Assembly: GCA_030447665.1 (NCBI GenBank)
Contig: JAUJOJ010000008.1
Location: forward strand, 1-51,879
DNA from: Allosphingosinicella sp.
GTDB lineage: Bacteria > Pseudomonadota > Alphaproteobacteria > Sphingomonadales > Sphingomonadaceae
Direction: 5' to 3'
Length of the DNA: 51,879 bases
Position numbers and translations under genes: made by a program. Numbering within the stretch: position 1 is the first letter of the stretch; every line of letters starts with the position of its first letter. The notes beneath the pieces are model-generated. The model had not been told where the DNA came from, did no database searches, and saw only the letters and a program-made list of their open reading frames with translations. Of the stretch, positions 1 to 8,076 are shown in pieces.

Positions 1-54
1 AGCACGAGCCTTCTAAGCTTGGGGTCGCAGGTTCGAGTCCTGCCGGGCGCGCCA
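1..54 (+). tRNA. tRNA-Arg(TCT), 5' end cut by window edge
   Basis: The 3' part of a tRNA is visible. The anticodon stem CGAGC/GCTTG encloses the loop CTTCTAA, giving anticodon TCT (Arg). The T arm is GCAGG-TTCGAGT-CCTGC, followed by an acceptor strand, a G discriminator and an encoded CCA ending at base 54. The D arm and 5' acceptor strand lie outside the window. Confidence 0.9.
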
Positions 55-262
55 TTCCCCAAGAGCCGCGGACTTCCGCCATTTCCGAGTCCACCCGACA
101 GGATAAAGATGGGCACTGGATGTCGTAAACTGGCCGTAAGCAGAAGGTCTGCATTTGGGCCGCCTCGTCGAGAAGCGGACACATCACGTTGTTCATCTGT
201 CGCCTCCGGGTTCGGCAATTGTCGCGTGGACACACCGCCGCTTCATCAGATATTCGGCCACA

Positions 263-1795
263 ATGAAAATCTTCCCGAAGGCGGGGCTCACGCTCCTTTG
301 CGCTGCGCTGGTTGCGGGTTGCACCACGCAGCGTCCCTCACGCGATACGCTGGTTACCGAGGCAGACATCCTCGGCCTGCATCGGCTGATACGGAAAGGC
401 GAGCTGCGCTGCACTGAGATCGTCCGGGCCTATCTCAATCGCATCGATGCTTTCGACAAGCCAACCGGCCTAAACGCGATCAGCATGGTAGCCGATGATG
501 CGCTGGCACAGGCGGCGGTTATCGATGCCCATATCAAGTCTGGAAAGTGGCCGGGGCCTCTTACTTGCGCACCGCTGGGCATCAAGGACAATATCGACGT
601 GACGCCGTTCCCCACGACGGCTGGGTCAATCGTGCTTGCGCAAAGCCGGCCGCCCGACGATGCCGAAGTGGTAGCCCGGCTGCGCGCTGCCGGCGCGATC
701 GTCCTCGCGAAGACCAACATGGCCGAGTGGGCGTTCAGCCCACGGCGCACCATCAGTTCGAGCCGAGGAGAAACCGCGAACGCTTACTCGCTGGACCGGG
801 TGCCAGCGGGATCGTCCGGCGGGACAGCCTCGGCCGTGGCGGCGAGCCTGGTCCTTGCAGGGCTCGGCAGCGACACCGGCAACTCCATCCGTGGTCCATC
901 GTCGCATCTGGCGCTTGTTGGAATGCGCTCCACCTGGGGGCTTGCAAGCCTGGATGGCATAGTCCCACTGCTGCTCGATCGGGACGTGGTGGGCCCGATG
1001 ACCCGGACGGTAGCCGATAACGCCCGTATCCTCTCTGTGATGACGGGGAAGGATTATGTGTCTGCACTTGCCGGACGTCCGCTAGCCGGCGTCCGCCTCG
1101 GGGTGCTGCGCGCCTTGGCCGATCCTAAGACAATGGCGGAGGGCACGGCGGCAGCGTTCACCGCCGCGCTGGACGAGCTGCGCGCTGCGGGCGCAGTCAT
1201 CGTTGACGATATTGAAATTGAGAATTTTCAAGCTCACGCGAACGACGGCTATTACTGTCCTCGCTTTCGGGCCGACGTGAACGAATACCTCGCTTCCTTA
1301 GGGGGCAGCGCTCCGGAGCGGGACGTCGCGCGTATCTTCGACACCGGTCGCTTCGCACCCCAGTCGCGCGCCCAATTCGCCTTCTTCATAAAGGAAGAGG
1401 GTCCCGTCGCGGGCAAGGGCTGTCCGCCGCTTGAGAGATCGGCGGGGCGGCTGGCGTTTCGAAGAGCCGTTGTCGGCGCCATGGATGCAGCCGGCGTCAC
1501 TGCGCTTGTCTACCCGAGTTGGACTCACCCGCCCGCGAGGATAGCGCACGCTGAGAAAGAGTATCGGGGAGACAACTCGCAGGTTGTCGCACCCGCCACA
1601 GGGCTTCCGGCGATCACCGTGCCGATGCGCTTTGTCGACGACCTTCCAGCTGGTCTCCAGTTGCTAGGGAGGCCCAATTCCGAGCGGGCTCTCTACGGCC
1701 TCGCCTGGCACTACGAACAGGAAACGCATCACCGCCGGCCGCCAGCAGCCTTCTCAGGCGCGGCAACGCCCCGCACTAGGAGCCCGTCTCGGTAA
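263..1795 (+). CDS. amidase-signature lipoprotein
   Basis: Amidase signature (AS) family hydrolase of 510 aa that cleaves amide or ester bonds in an unknown small substrate. The start at 263 is chosen because it gives a clean lipoprotein signal with lipobox LVAGC (Cys20); the frame stays open upstream to 155 but that part looks non-coding. The AS triad is visible: Lys108 in GIKDNIDV, the Ser pair of AGSSGG (about 184-185) and Ser208 in TGNSIRG, where a Gly usual before the nucleophile is Asn. The length fits secreted AS amidases with N-terminal lipid anchors. It stands alone between a tRNA and accessory genes, so the substrate cannot be inferred. A tRNA-subunit role (GatA) is unlikely because of the export signal and the lack of GatB/C. 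Confidence 0.88.
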   Translation: MKIFPKAGLTLLCAALVAGCTTQRPSRDTLVTEADILGLHRLIRKGELRCTEIVRAYLNRIDAFDKPTGLNAISMVADDALAQAAVIDAHIKSGKWPGPLTCAPLGIKDNIDVTPFPTTAGSIVLAQSRPPDDAEVVARLRAAGAIVLAKTNMAEWAFSPRRTISSSRGETANAYSLDRVPAGSSGGTASAVAASLVLAGLGSDTGNSIRGPSSHLALVGMRSTWGLASLDGIVPLLLDRDVVGPMTRTVADNARILSVMTGKDYVSALAGRPLAGVRLGVLRALADPKTMAEGTAAAFTAALDELRAAGAVIVDDIEIENFQAHANDGYYCPRFRADVNEYLASLGGSAPERDVARIFDTGRFAPQSRAQFAFFIKEEGPVAGKGCPPLERSAGRLAFRRAVVGAMDAAGVTALVYPSWTHPPARIAHAEKEYRGDNSQVVAPATGLPAITVPMRFVDDLPAGLQLLGRPNSERALYGLAWHYEQETHHRRPPAAFSGAATPRTRSPSR

Positions 1796-1909
1796 TGCCC
1801 GCGGGCGCAGTCCGGTCCAATAGTGTCATTAGTGCCGATAGGGCCACTATGGTTGTGACAAGCGCGGTACAAAGAGGCGAAGGTGCGGCCAATCCTGAGG
1901 TTCTAACCA

Positions 1910-2053
1910 ATGATCAGTGAGACGGAGCTTGGTCGGGAAGCGATCTATTTGCGCGGCCTGTTCGTTCATAGGCACGCAGGCATCGAGTACGCCATCAGCG
2001 AACTTCTGGTGCGTGCTCGCAGCCTGGCAACCCGGTGCCCCGCCGGCGCATAG
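1910..2053 (+). pseudogene. 47-aa truncated remnant of a helical accessory protein
   Basis: A short open frame from ATG 1910 to TAG 2053 whose composition (EAIYLRGLFVHRHAGIEYAI, then SELLVRARSL) resembles the N-terminus of a longer alphaproteobacterial helical protein that continues well past this point. Here it stops after about 47 residues and no continuation is seen in the other plus frames. I read it as a decayed 5' fragment. A weak minus-strand frame (1966-2241) overlaps it, so only one of the two can be real. Family recognition is from memory and tentative. Confidence 0.3.
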
Positions 2054-2231
2054 AGAGCGGCCTCACGCAGCGCTCGCCGGCTTTGGGCCGCAGCGATGCG
2101 TTCTGCGCTGATTGCCGCCTGCTCCTGATAAACTTTGGTGATGAACGCGCTACGCCGCTGCGCCTCGGCTGCGAAGACGGGAAGCACCCAGACAAAAATT
2201 ATCGCGACTGGTGCTTCGCAGGAGTCCACAG

Positions 2232-3131
2232 CTACACGCAACTGAGCCGCACCTGTTTCGCAGCTTTGTCGAATACGATGGAGGAACAGCGCTCCAGGTG
2301 ATCGGAACCTAACCTGACGTAATCAAACTTCTGCTGCTTCTTTCTCTTGCCGACCACAACTATTTCGTCCGGATCAGTAGGCGCAACTTCCGCCCCGGCA
2401 AGCCTAGTGAGCGATCCGAAGTCGTTGGTCCGGACGCCGAGTGTTCGGATCGACAGCGGTCCCACCGGCAACGGCTGGCTCAGCTGCAGTGTACGGACAG
2501 GGCGCTCAACTCCGAACGCGATCTCAACGTCTTCAACTTCTCCGCTGAGCCGCCCCATATGGGCAGCTGCGATCCGTGAAGCCGCGTTAGCACTCGCAAT
2601 CGTACGGTGCCGACCCGGATCGAACAGGATGAGCATCGGCCTACCGCCTACCTGGATCTCACCAAACCTGGAACCCCACGGTGCATCCAGACCGCCTTGT
2701 CCCACCATAGGCAGAGCCAGCATTCGCTCGCCCGATCGCCGCGGGCGCAGTTGGAAGTGGATGATCTTTTCCGGGAGCAGGCCCGGCCCGATCGTCCCGT
2801 CCGCTCCTTGGCGATACGGAGCTTCTGTCCAGCCAACGCGCCTCCTGACGGGGCCGGAACCGAAGTCGATGCGCGTTACCGCACTTTCGCCAGTCACGCG
2901 CCTGGGGCCAACAAGGTATTCGAAATCGAATGGTCCTGACTTCAGTTTCGCTCGCTTCGCAAGCTCACTCGTAATCAGCGGCACCGCAACGGCGCCTGGA
3001 TCGATGCGGATCCGGGCCGGCACCCCATTGACGCTGCCCAAGTGACTGCCGTCGCCTTGGACAACGCGTAGGGATGGGAGCGACGCACCAAGGGTCAAAA
3101 AGGCAGTAGAGATCACTAGCAGAAGACGCAT
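2232..3131 (-). CDS. retropepsin-like secreted protein with DPG in both motif positions
   Basis: About 299 aa. I chose ATG 3131 because it gives a signal-peptide-like start (MRLLLVISTAFLTLGAS) with AGGG upstream; the frame extends to 3248 without good support. The fold resembles aspartyl-protease-like proteins: NGVPARIRIDPGA near the N-terminus, a GTIGPGLL segment typical of retropepsin-like domains, then a second half with ILFDPGRHR. Active enzymes have D-T/S-G; here both copies read D-P-G, so catalysis may be altered or lost. The C-terminal part contains EIVVVGKRKK, a string common in sphingomonad secreted proteins. The location is probably periplasmic. No partner gene is evident; the gene lies convergent to the amidase region. 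Confidence 0.7.
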   Translation of the reverse strand: MRLLLVISTAFLTLGASLPSLRVVQGDGSHLGSVNGVPARIRIDPGAVAVPLITSELAKRAKLKSGPFDFEYLVGPRRVTGESAVTRIDFGSGPVRRRVGWTEAPYRQGADGTIGPGLLPEKIIHFQLRPRRSGERMLALPMVGQGGLDAPWGSRFGEIQVGGRPMLILFDPGRHRTIASANAASRIAAAHMGRLSGEVEDVEIAFGVERPVRTLQLSQPLPVGPLSIRTLGVRTNDFGSLTRLAGAEVAPTDPDEIVVVGKRKKQQKFDYVRLGSDHLERCSSIVFDKAAKQVRLSCV

Positions 3132-3468
3132 CTGAAGCCCTGCCCGGTTTACGGTGGTATCAAGATCGGTGGCAGTTTCTCGGCCAATGATTATGAACGA
3201 CTTAGCTGCCCTCCGAACCCCATACACCCCCCAACCCTTGGGGGGCACGAAGACTTTGTCACCGCGCGTTTATATCGCGTCCTCCTGCCGCACCAAGTAA
3301 GGAGGATGCCGCACCTCTTTTTGAGACAGATACAATCGCACTGACGTAGACAAGAATTAGGCCACCCGCTCCCCCTAGCCGTGCGAGTGCCCAGGGTCGG
3401 AGAGAAAGGGAGCCTCTCCGGCCCGCCCCCATTTCTGCCTTTTCACTCACTGGCAGCCAACGCCACAT
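3132..3468. other. non-coding stretch, nothing recognised
   Basis: About 340 bases between the retropepsin-like gene and the SRAP remnant. A 69-codon minus frame (3259-3468) has no ribosome site, no recognisable motif and an unlikely composition. I see no tRNA, strong hairpin or repeat. Confidence 0.4.
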
Positions 3469-3953
3469 CTACGCAACCCGCATCAACTCGGATGGGAAGG
3501 GCTGTGCGAGCGAGCAGGCGCTTTCAACCTCGCCGTCGAGCCAATGATCATAATCCTCGGGGTGGAGGATCACCGGCATAGCCTTGGCATGGATCGGCGC
3601 GACCAGCGGGTTTGGATCGCAGGTGAGGAAGGCGTAGCAAATGCCTTCTTCGCTCGGCCGCCAGATGCCGGCGAAAGCGAAGATCGGCGAGGCCGGCACG
3701 TTGAACCATCGCTCCAGCTTTGAGCCCTTTTCCCCTTCCCATTCGCAGAAGTCAGTCACCGGCACCAGGCAGCGGTAATGCGGGTTGGCGAGCGTCGAGC
3801 GCCGGAAGGGGCTGTCGAGGTTCCGCACGTCTTCTTCGGGAAGAGCTCGGTCGGCGGCAGCGGCTCGGGTTCGGGCATCAGCTTGTCGATCGGGAAGCCG
3901 AATTGCTTCGCGATCTCCATCTGCTTCGCACTGACGCGGTAGCGGTTGCACCT
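3469..3953 (-). pseudogene. inactivated SRAP (YedK/HMCES) peptidase gene
   Basis: SRAP proteins protect abasic sites in single-stranded DNA through a Cys at position 2. Reading the minus strand from 3950, the expected N-terminus C-N-R-Y-R-V is present, but the codon before TGC is AGG (3953-3951) where ATG is expected. The N-terminal frame runs to ELFPKK and then hits DNA that in another frame reads DVRNLDSPFRR, followed by the conserved body (RCLVPVTDFCEWEGEKG, then AKAMPVILHPEDYD, then LDGEVESACSL). About 40 residues usually found between these blocks are missing and the frame changes. Lost start plus internal deletion argues for real decay. The C-terminal half is intact to TAG at 3469. Confidence 0.85.
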
Positions 3954-4012
3954 GGTCAGCCTTCCCAGATTCGGATTGCGGCCGTTCTATATTCGTTCCA
4001 TTTTGGACGCAA

Positions 4013-4330
4013 ATGGGCTTCAACATCCGGCCGAACGATCTGGCGGACCTTTGCAAGTGGGACGCTGACCTGCGCGTCCGTTGCCGCCGCTGTGGACGCC
4101 GCGCTGCCTTCGATCTCGTGTCGACCCTCAACTACTTTCGAGGTCGGGGCTGGAACACGAGTTGGGACTGTGTTGCGCCCCGTTTCGTTTGCAAGGGAAC
4201 ATCCGACAAGCCCGGCTGTGGCAGCAAGGATATGTCAGTGGGAATGTACCCGCGCCCTAAGCCTCCCCGGCCCGAGCCGAAGTTGACCGAGTTGGAGATG
4301 CGCCAGCAGGCGAAGCGGGAGCGGCACTAG
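4013..4330 (+). CDS. small Cys-rich zinc-ribbon-like protein, unknown function
   Basis: 105 aa, ATG start. The middle carries CRRCGRR, then a CVAPRFVCKG segment and a later Cys in PGCGS, so pairs of Cys could bind one zinc ion. The C-terminus is proline-rich then basic (RPKPPRPEPKLTELEMRQQA). Similar short proteins occur in sphingomonads as hypotheticals; I cannot name a function. It is divergent from the SRAP remnant with only about 60 bases between them. Confidence 0.65.
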   Translation: MGFNIRPNDLADLCKWDADLRVRCRRCGRRAAFDLVSTLNYFRGRGWNTSWDCVAPRFVCKGTSDKPGCGSKDMSVGMYPRPKPPRPEPKLTELEMRQQAKRERH

Positions 4331-4448
4331 CGACACCCAGAAACTGGCCGTTGTAGGCTGGCATGCGCTCGCAGCCACTCCCACCGGCGCATTAACCTTT
4401 CGGTTACCATGTTCGCTCATTCTCGCCCTAACCAGGAGGAGAAGGGCC

Positions 4449-4625
4449 ATGTCCGACGTTCAGTTCTATCGCGAGCAGGCCGCCGAGGCGCTAGAGAACG
4501 CTGCGTCGTCCAGTCTGCCGAACGTTAAGATGCGCTACATTCTCGCAGCAGAGGCGTGGCAGCGATTTGCCGACAGAGCCGAATGCGTAAGCGTGTGGCG
4601 GCTCGAGTGCGAAGAGCTACACTAG
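4449..4625 (+). CDS. 58-aa helical protein, unknown function
   Basis: A 58-codon frame, MSDVQFYREQAAEALENAAS through to a C-terminal CEELH, preceded by a strong ribosome site (AGGAGGAGAAGGG) with good spacing. The pattern YREQAAEAL, then LPNVKMRYILAAEAWQRFADRAE recurs in many alphaproteobacterial genomes as a tiny conserved protein of unknown role, predicted as two helices. It lies 27 bases upstream of a response-regulator gene on the same strand and may share its transcript. Confidence 0.7.
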   Translation: MSDVQFYREQAAEALENAASSSLPNVKMRYILAAEAWQRFADRAECVSVWRLECEELH

Positions 4626-4652
4626 AGGTCACTCGGAAGGAAAAATAAGACG

Positions 4653-5105
4653 ATGGTTGCAGTATCAGCTTTGAGGGTGGTGATCGTGGATGACGATGAA
4701 ATTATGCGCACGCTGATGCGCCGCACCCTCGAACGAATGGGCTTTTCTCAGATATACACATCGAAGGACGGGGATGAGGGACTTGAACTCGCGCAGTCCC
4801 AAAGGCCTGATGTCATCATCTCGGATTACGACATGCCTAAGGCGAACGGTCTCCAGTTCCTGAAGGCCGTTCGTGAAGAACCTGCCTTGGCTAAAACTGC
4901 GTTCGTCATGCTCAGCGGCTCTACGAACAGTGTGGTTAGACAGAGAGCTGAGGAGCTTGGGGCGAACACCATCATCATAAAACCTGTTTTTCCAGCTGAC
5001 CTGCAAGACAAGCTGGGAGCTCTCGTCCAAGAGCTAACCGGTTCAACGATAGAATGGAAACCGTCGCTGCGCCGAGATGCCCTCGCGCCGCAAGATCGAG
5101 TTTGA
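4653..5105 (+). CDS. stand-alone response-regulator receiver (CheY-like)
   Basis: 150 aa with one receiver domain (about residues 7-130). The acidic pocket is DDD at 13-15, the phospho-acceptor is Asp58 in SDYDMP, Thr/Ser is in MLSGS (about 87-91) and the invariant Lys is Lys110 in IIIKPV. There is no output domain, only a short tail, so it probably signals by protein contact. It is followed after three bases by a second receiver gene; the pair is likely co-transcribed. No histidine kinase is encoded nearby, so the kinase must be elsewhere. Confidence 0.9.
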   Translation: MVAVSALRVVIVDDDEIMRTLMRRTLERMGFSQIYTSKDGDEGLELAQSQRPDVIISDYDMPKANGLQFLKAVREEPALAKTAFVMLSGSTNSVVRQRAEELGANTIIIKPVFPADLQDKLGALVQELTGSTIEWKPSLRRDALAPQDRV

Positions 5106-5108
5106 CTG

Positions 5109-5471
5109 ATGCACGCCTTCATCATCGAGGACAATTACCTGATTGGGCAAGCCATTCGGGACATGCTGGGTGACCTGGGTTTCAAGCGCTTCAGCTTCGC
5201 TACTTCGGAGTCAGCTGCAATCGCCGGGGCGGCCGGTGGAGAGAAGTTCGATCTGATCACCGCTGATGCTCGCCTGCTGCCAGGAAATGGGGTGCAGGCA
5301 GTCGAGGTCATCTGCGAACACCGCAAAATCCCTGTTGTCTTCGTCACGGGCTATCCGGAGGAGCTTATTAAACGATCGAAAACGAGGTTTGCAGACGCGC
5401 CGATCGTGAGGAAGCCGATCCAGGAAGAAGAACTTGCGGCGGCGGTGCGCAAGGTCCTTGCTGTCAATTAA
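5109..5471 (+). CDS. second stand-alone response-regulator receiver
   Basis: 120 aa, a single receiver domain. Acidic residues Glu7-Asp8 sit at the first strand, the acceptor is Asp53 in ADARLLPGNG, Thr80 in FVTG is the conserved Thr, and Lys102 in VRKPI completes the site. The class with D-x-x-L-P-G-x-x-G is common in alphaproteobacterial single-domain regulators. It starts 3 bases after the upstream receiver gene, so translational coupling is likely. No output domain and no kinase are seen here. Confidence 0.9.
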   Translation: MHAFIIEDNYLIGQAIRDMLGDLGFKRFSFATSESAAIAGAAGGEKFDLITADARLLPGNGVQAVEVICEHRKIPVVFVTGYPEELIKRSKTRFADAPIVRKPIQEEELAAAVRKVLAVN

Positions 5472-5936
5472 ATCGATAGGAGTGCTGCCGTATATGGAGG
5501 CAGTTTGCTCCATTAGAGTGCCACCCGATGAAACACTTCCGTTATCGAACCCCGCCCAAATCGGGCACTGCGGCTAACTGGCCATAGCGCCCTTCGAGAC
5601 GCCCCCGCTGCCGGTCAGGCGCGGCGCGGCAGAGGACGCAGCATCGAGATGCTAAGTGGTACGTGTATCGAGGAGCAGAAAAGAGCGCCTCTCCCGCAAT
5701 CGCTGTCTTGGCCGCCACTTTTGGGTGTCATCCTGGTCGCATGGAACCGTCGTAAGGGCGACACTTCACATCTTATCGCTGCTCGCACTGGCCGGCGCCG
5801 CGGCCTTCGCGCTCAATCGCTGCCCTGACAGACCTCGTCGATCTTCGATATCAAGAGCGCTTGGGGTCACGGAAAAGACTTGCTGTATTGCCTAACTACG
5901 TTACTAACACACATGCCATGGAGCCACACTCCCGGC
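5472..5936. other. non-coding stretch, nothing recognised
   Basis: About 465 bases. A 79-codon plus frame (5656-5895) contains a hydrophobic run (ILSLLALAGAAAFAL) but no ribosome site and an otherwise unlikely composition. I see no RNA gene or repeat. Confidence 0.4.
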
Positions 5937-5976
5937 GGCCCGGTGCCTCCCGATTCATCCCCGGGAGCACCGGGCC
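5937..5976. other. strong GC-rich hairpin upstream of a tiny ORF
   Basis: The arms GGCCCGGTG and CTCCCG pair with CGGGAG and CACCGGGCC around an 8-base loop, with a single bulged C. There is no T-run after it, so it is not a classic terminator. It lies 24 bases before the start of the 27-codon ORF at 6000 and could be a leader structure. Confidence 0.55.
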
Positions 5977-5999
5977 TTACTCACCATCACGGGGGAAAG

Positions 6000-6083
6000 A
6001 TGCGAAGTTTCATCGCCCCTCGCCTCCTCCATCGCGCCATCCGCCAATCTCGTCGCAGGAAACGCGCGGCCGCCGCAGCTTAA
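6000..6083 (+). CDS. 27-aa highly basic peptide, doubtful small ORF
   Basis: MRSFIAPRLLHRAIRQSR followed by RRKRAAAAA and a stop. Support is the ribosome site GGGGGAAAG directly before ATG and the hairpin upstream. The peptide has nine Arg/Lys residues and an amphipathic look. Its stop lies 26 bases before the small lipoprotein, so it could be a leader peptide for that gene. No family is recognised. Confidence 0.3.
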   Translation: MRSFIAPRLLHRAIRQSRRRKRAAAAA

Positions 6084-6109
6084 CCGCAGATCGGATGCGA
6101 GGAGGTCAC

Positions 6110-6307
6110 GTGACCAAGATTGCGCTCTTACTGGCGATCGCCTTGCTGGTCGGCTGCAGCGACGAACCGGTTCCCGTCGCTCAAGCGGAAGACGTCTACG
6201 CCTCGATCCGCCGGGCCGAGCTCGAGCGAGAGCGGGCACGGCCAGGCTCGGGGGAAAAGACGCGTGACGGAACCAGCAAGGGCGGCGCCGGAAAATCGCA
6301 GCTTTGA
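6110..6307 (+). CDS. small lipoprotein, unknown function
   Basis: 65 aa, GTG start chosen because AGGAGG lies four bases upstream and because the reading then begins with a lipoprotein signal (TKIALLLAIALLVGC, lipobox LVGC). The mature part is short, charged and Gly/Lys-rich at the end, with a helical stretch AEDVYASIRRAELERERAR. Likely anchored in the envelope. No function is assignable. It is convergent with proC. Confidence 0.6.
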   Translation: MTKIALLLAIALLVGCSDEPVPVAQAEDVYASIRRAELERERARPGSGEKTRDGTSKGGAGKSQL

Positions 6308-6440
6308 CGAGCAACCGACGCATAACGAAAACCGGTCGCCGAGCTTCAGAAGAGCAAGGGAAGGAAATAGAACAGAGCCCCCAACGGCAGTGGAGGCGGG
6401 GATGGTGATGATCCAGGCCCCGATCACGCTCCGCGCTCCG

Positions 6441-7262
6441 CTAACCCGCCTTCCGCGCCGCTTGCGCCATTTCAAGGCCCCTTTTGCGGGAGGCGTCCAG
6501 CGTGCGCAGGACGAGCTGCCGAAGCGCATCCTCCGCGTCCAGGACCCCCAGCCCTGCTTCGGTCGTGCCGCCGGGGCTGGCGACGCGGCGGGCAAGGCCC
6601 GCTGGAGATTCATCCGAGGAGGCGGCCAACGCACTCGCACCCTCGGCCATGGCGGCGGCGAGGCGGGCGGACTGGGGCGCCGGGAGGCCGAGTGCTTGGC
6701 CGGCGGAGGCGAGGGCGTCGATGAAGCGGTAGAGGAAAGCGGGGCCGGCGCCGGTGAGATGGCCGGCCAGCGCGAAGCTTGGCTCGTCTTCGAACCATTC
6801 GGCGTGGCCGAGCGCGGCCATCAGCTGCCCGACGGCGTTGCGGGCCGCTTCATCGCCGCTGTCGCTGTAAAGATCGATAACTCCCTTACCGAGCCTGACC
6901 GGCGTGTTGGGCATCGCCCTGACGATTGTGCGCGGGGCCGGGAAGCGCCGCCGGAGCGTCGCCTGCTCGACGCCCGCAAGGATGGAGACCAGGGTGGTGG
7001 CGGGATCCAGCACGGGCGCGAGGATTGGAGCGACCTCGTCCAGCTTCTGCGGCTTGACGCCGAGCAGGACGAGCGCTGGAACTTCGTCTTCGGGAAGTTC
7101 CGTGAGGACACGGACTCCGTCGGCGACCGGGCGTCCGCTGGGGCGGATGACGGTGATCCGCCGCGGGTCGAGCCCGGTGGCGAGCCAGCGCTCCAGCATC
7201 GCCCCGGCCATGTTGCCGCAGCCGATCAGCCAAAAGGGGCCGGGGAGGTTCAGGTCATTCAT
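6441..7262 (-). CDS. proC: pyrroline-5-carboxylate reductase
   Basis: Last step of proline synthesis: NAD(P)H-dependent reduction of 1-pyrroline-5-carboxylate. 273 aa, the usual length. The Rossmann motif GCGNMA is at about residues 14-19, then GVKPQ, the MPNTP block and the C-terminal signature region (VASPGGTTEAGLGVL). It is the last gene of a minus-strand run that begins at tlyA. A dispersed palindromic repeat (7271-7358) follows its start on the upstream side. Confidence 0.95.
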   Translation of the reverse strand: MNDLNLPGPFWLIGCGNMAGAMLERWLATGLDPRRITVIRPSGRPVADGVRVLTELPEDEVPALVLLGVKPQKLDEVAPILAPVLDPATTLVSILAGVEQATLRRRFPAPRTIVRAMPNTPVRLGKGVIDLYSDSGDEAARNAVGQLMAALGHAEWFEDEPSFALAGHLTGAGPAFLYRFIDALASAGQALGLPAPQSARLAAAMAEGASALAASSDESPAGLARRVASPGGTTEAGLGVLDAEDALRQLVLRTLDASRKRGLEMAQAARKAG

Positions 7263-7270
7263 ACCCTCCC

Positions 7271-7358
7271 GTCACTCCCGCGACAGCGGGAGTCCAGCTT
7301 CTTTTCTGCAGCCGTTCGAAGAAGAAAGAAGCGGGATTCCCGCTTGTCCGGGAATGAC
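7271..7358. repeat. dispersed palindromic repeat (TCCCGC...GCGGGA type)
   Basis: 88 bases whose ends are inverted copies: GTCAcTCCCG at one end and CGGGAaTGAC at the other, with TCCaGCTTCTT facing AAGAAGCgGGA further in, and each arm itself containing a small TCCCG/CGGGA palindrome. This belongs to the widespread proteobacterial class resembling Neisseria dRS3. It sits between the proC start and ybjN stop. Confidence 0.65.
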
Positions 7359-7410
7359 GAACAACGGTTAAGCTTCACCGCGACCGGTACCGGAGTCGCG
7401 CACTTCAAAC

Positions 7411-7435
7411 CGGGCGAAAGTACCACTTTCGCCCG
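7411..7435. repeat. 25-base hairpin, 11-3-11 architecture
   Basis: Perfect arms CGGGCGAAAGT and ACTTTCGCCCG around ACC. It starts one base beyond the ybjN stop codon (minus strand). The inner part AAAGT-N3-ACTTT is shared with the hairpin after rpsI, whose outer bases differ but remain paired. Confidence 0.7.
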
Positions 7436-7436
7436 A

Positions 7437-7946
7437 TCAAGCTTCTCCCTGCGTTTCGATGAGAGCGGCGGCGATGGCTTCCTGAGGAGTCTTGTCCGCC
7501 CAAAGCACGAACTGGAAGACGGGGTAGAAACGCTCACATTCCTCGATCGCGGCCTCGACCAGGGTCTCGGCCTGCTGGAGGGTGAGCACGCTTCCATCCT
7601 CGCCCTCGAGCAAGGCGGCGTGGCGGAAGAGGACGAGGCCGGAGGTCGCCCACAGCTCGAAATGGCCGAGCCAGAGCTGCTCGTTGATCAGGCCGATCGT
7701 CTCGTACGTGGCGGCGCGCTTGTCGCTGGCGACGCGGATGTCGGGGAGCGCCAGGAACTGAAGCACGCTGTCGTCCTCGCGCCAGATCGCGCGAAGCTCG
7801 TACTGCGCCCAGCTGCCCTGGAAATTGGCGACGATCTCGTCGTCGCCGCTGCGCTCATAGGCCCAGCCATGGGCGCCGAAATAATGTTCGAGCATGTCGA
7901 TCGGAGCGCCGGTCTCCCGCTCCACCTCGTACTCGTCCGCCCTCAT
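7437..7946 (-). CDS. YbjN domain protein
   Basis: 169 aa YbjN-family protein (similar to type III secretion chaperone folds; in enterobacteria linked to stress and motility). Seen: an N-terminal IDMLEHYF segment, beta-rich core (ELRAIWREDDSVLQFLALPDI), GHFELWATSGLVLFRHA and a C-terminal helix region with ECERFYPVFQFVLWADKTPQ, all typical. No signal peptide, so cytoplasmic. It lies between ubiK and proC on the same strand, a neighbourhood I associate with sphingomonads. Its exact role is not established. Confidence 0.85.
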   Translation of the reverse strand: MRADEYEVERETGAPIDMLEHYFGAHGWAYERSGDDEIVANFQGSWAQYELRAIWREDDSVLQFLALPDIRVASDKRAATYETIGLINEQLWLGHFELWATSGLVLFRHAALLEGEDGSVLTLQQAETLVEAAIEECERFYPVFQFVLWADKTPQEAIAAALIETQGEA

Positions 7947-8076
7947 CGCCTTTTTTCCTTCAGGATCATGGCCAAAGCGTGCACGGCGCCGTTCCCCAAT
8001 TCAAGGGGAGCGGTTCCGAGGCCCCAACAAAGCTGTGGATTGTAAAGGCGCTGCAATCGAAGGACGGCCGTTCCGC

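Noticed and set aside
1966..2241. 91-codon minus frame with a hydrophobic start
   Set aside because: TTG start inside the upstream gene, weak signal-like run, no known family, and it overlaps the better-looking plus fragment.
5656..5895. 79-codon plus frame with one hydrophobic segment
   Set aside because: No ribosome site; the N-terminal part looks out of frame; no conservation that I recognise.
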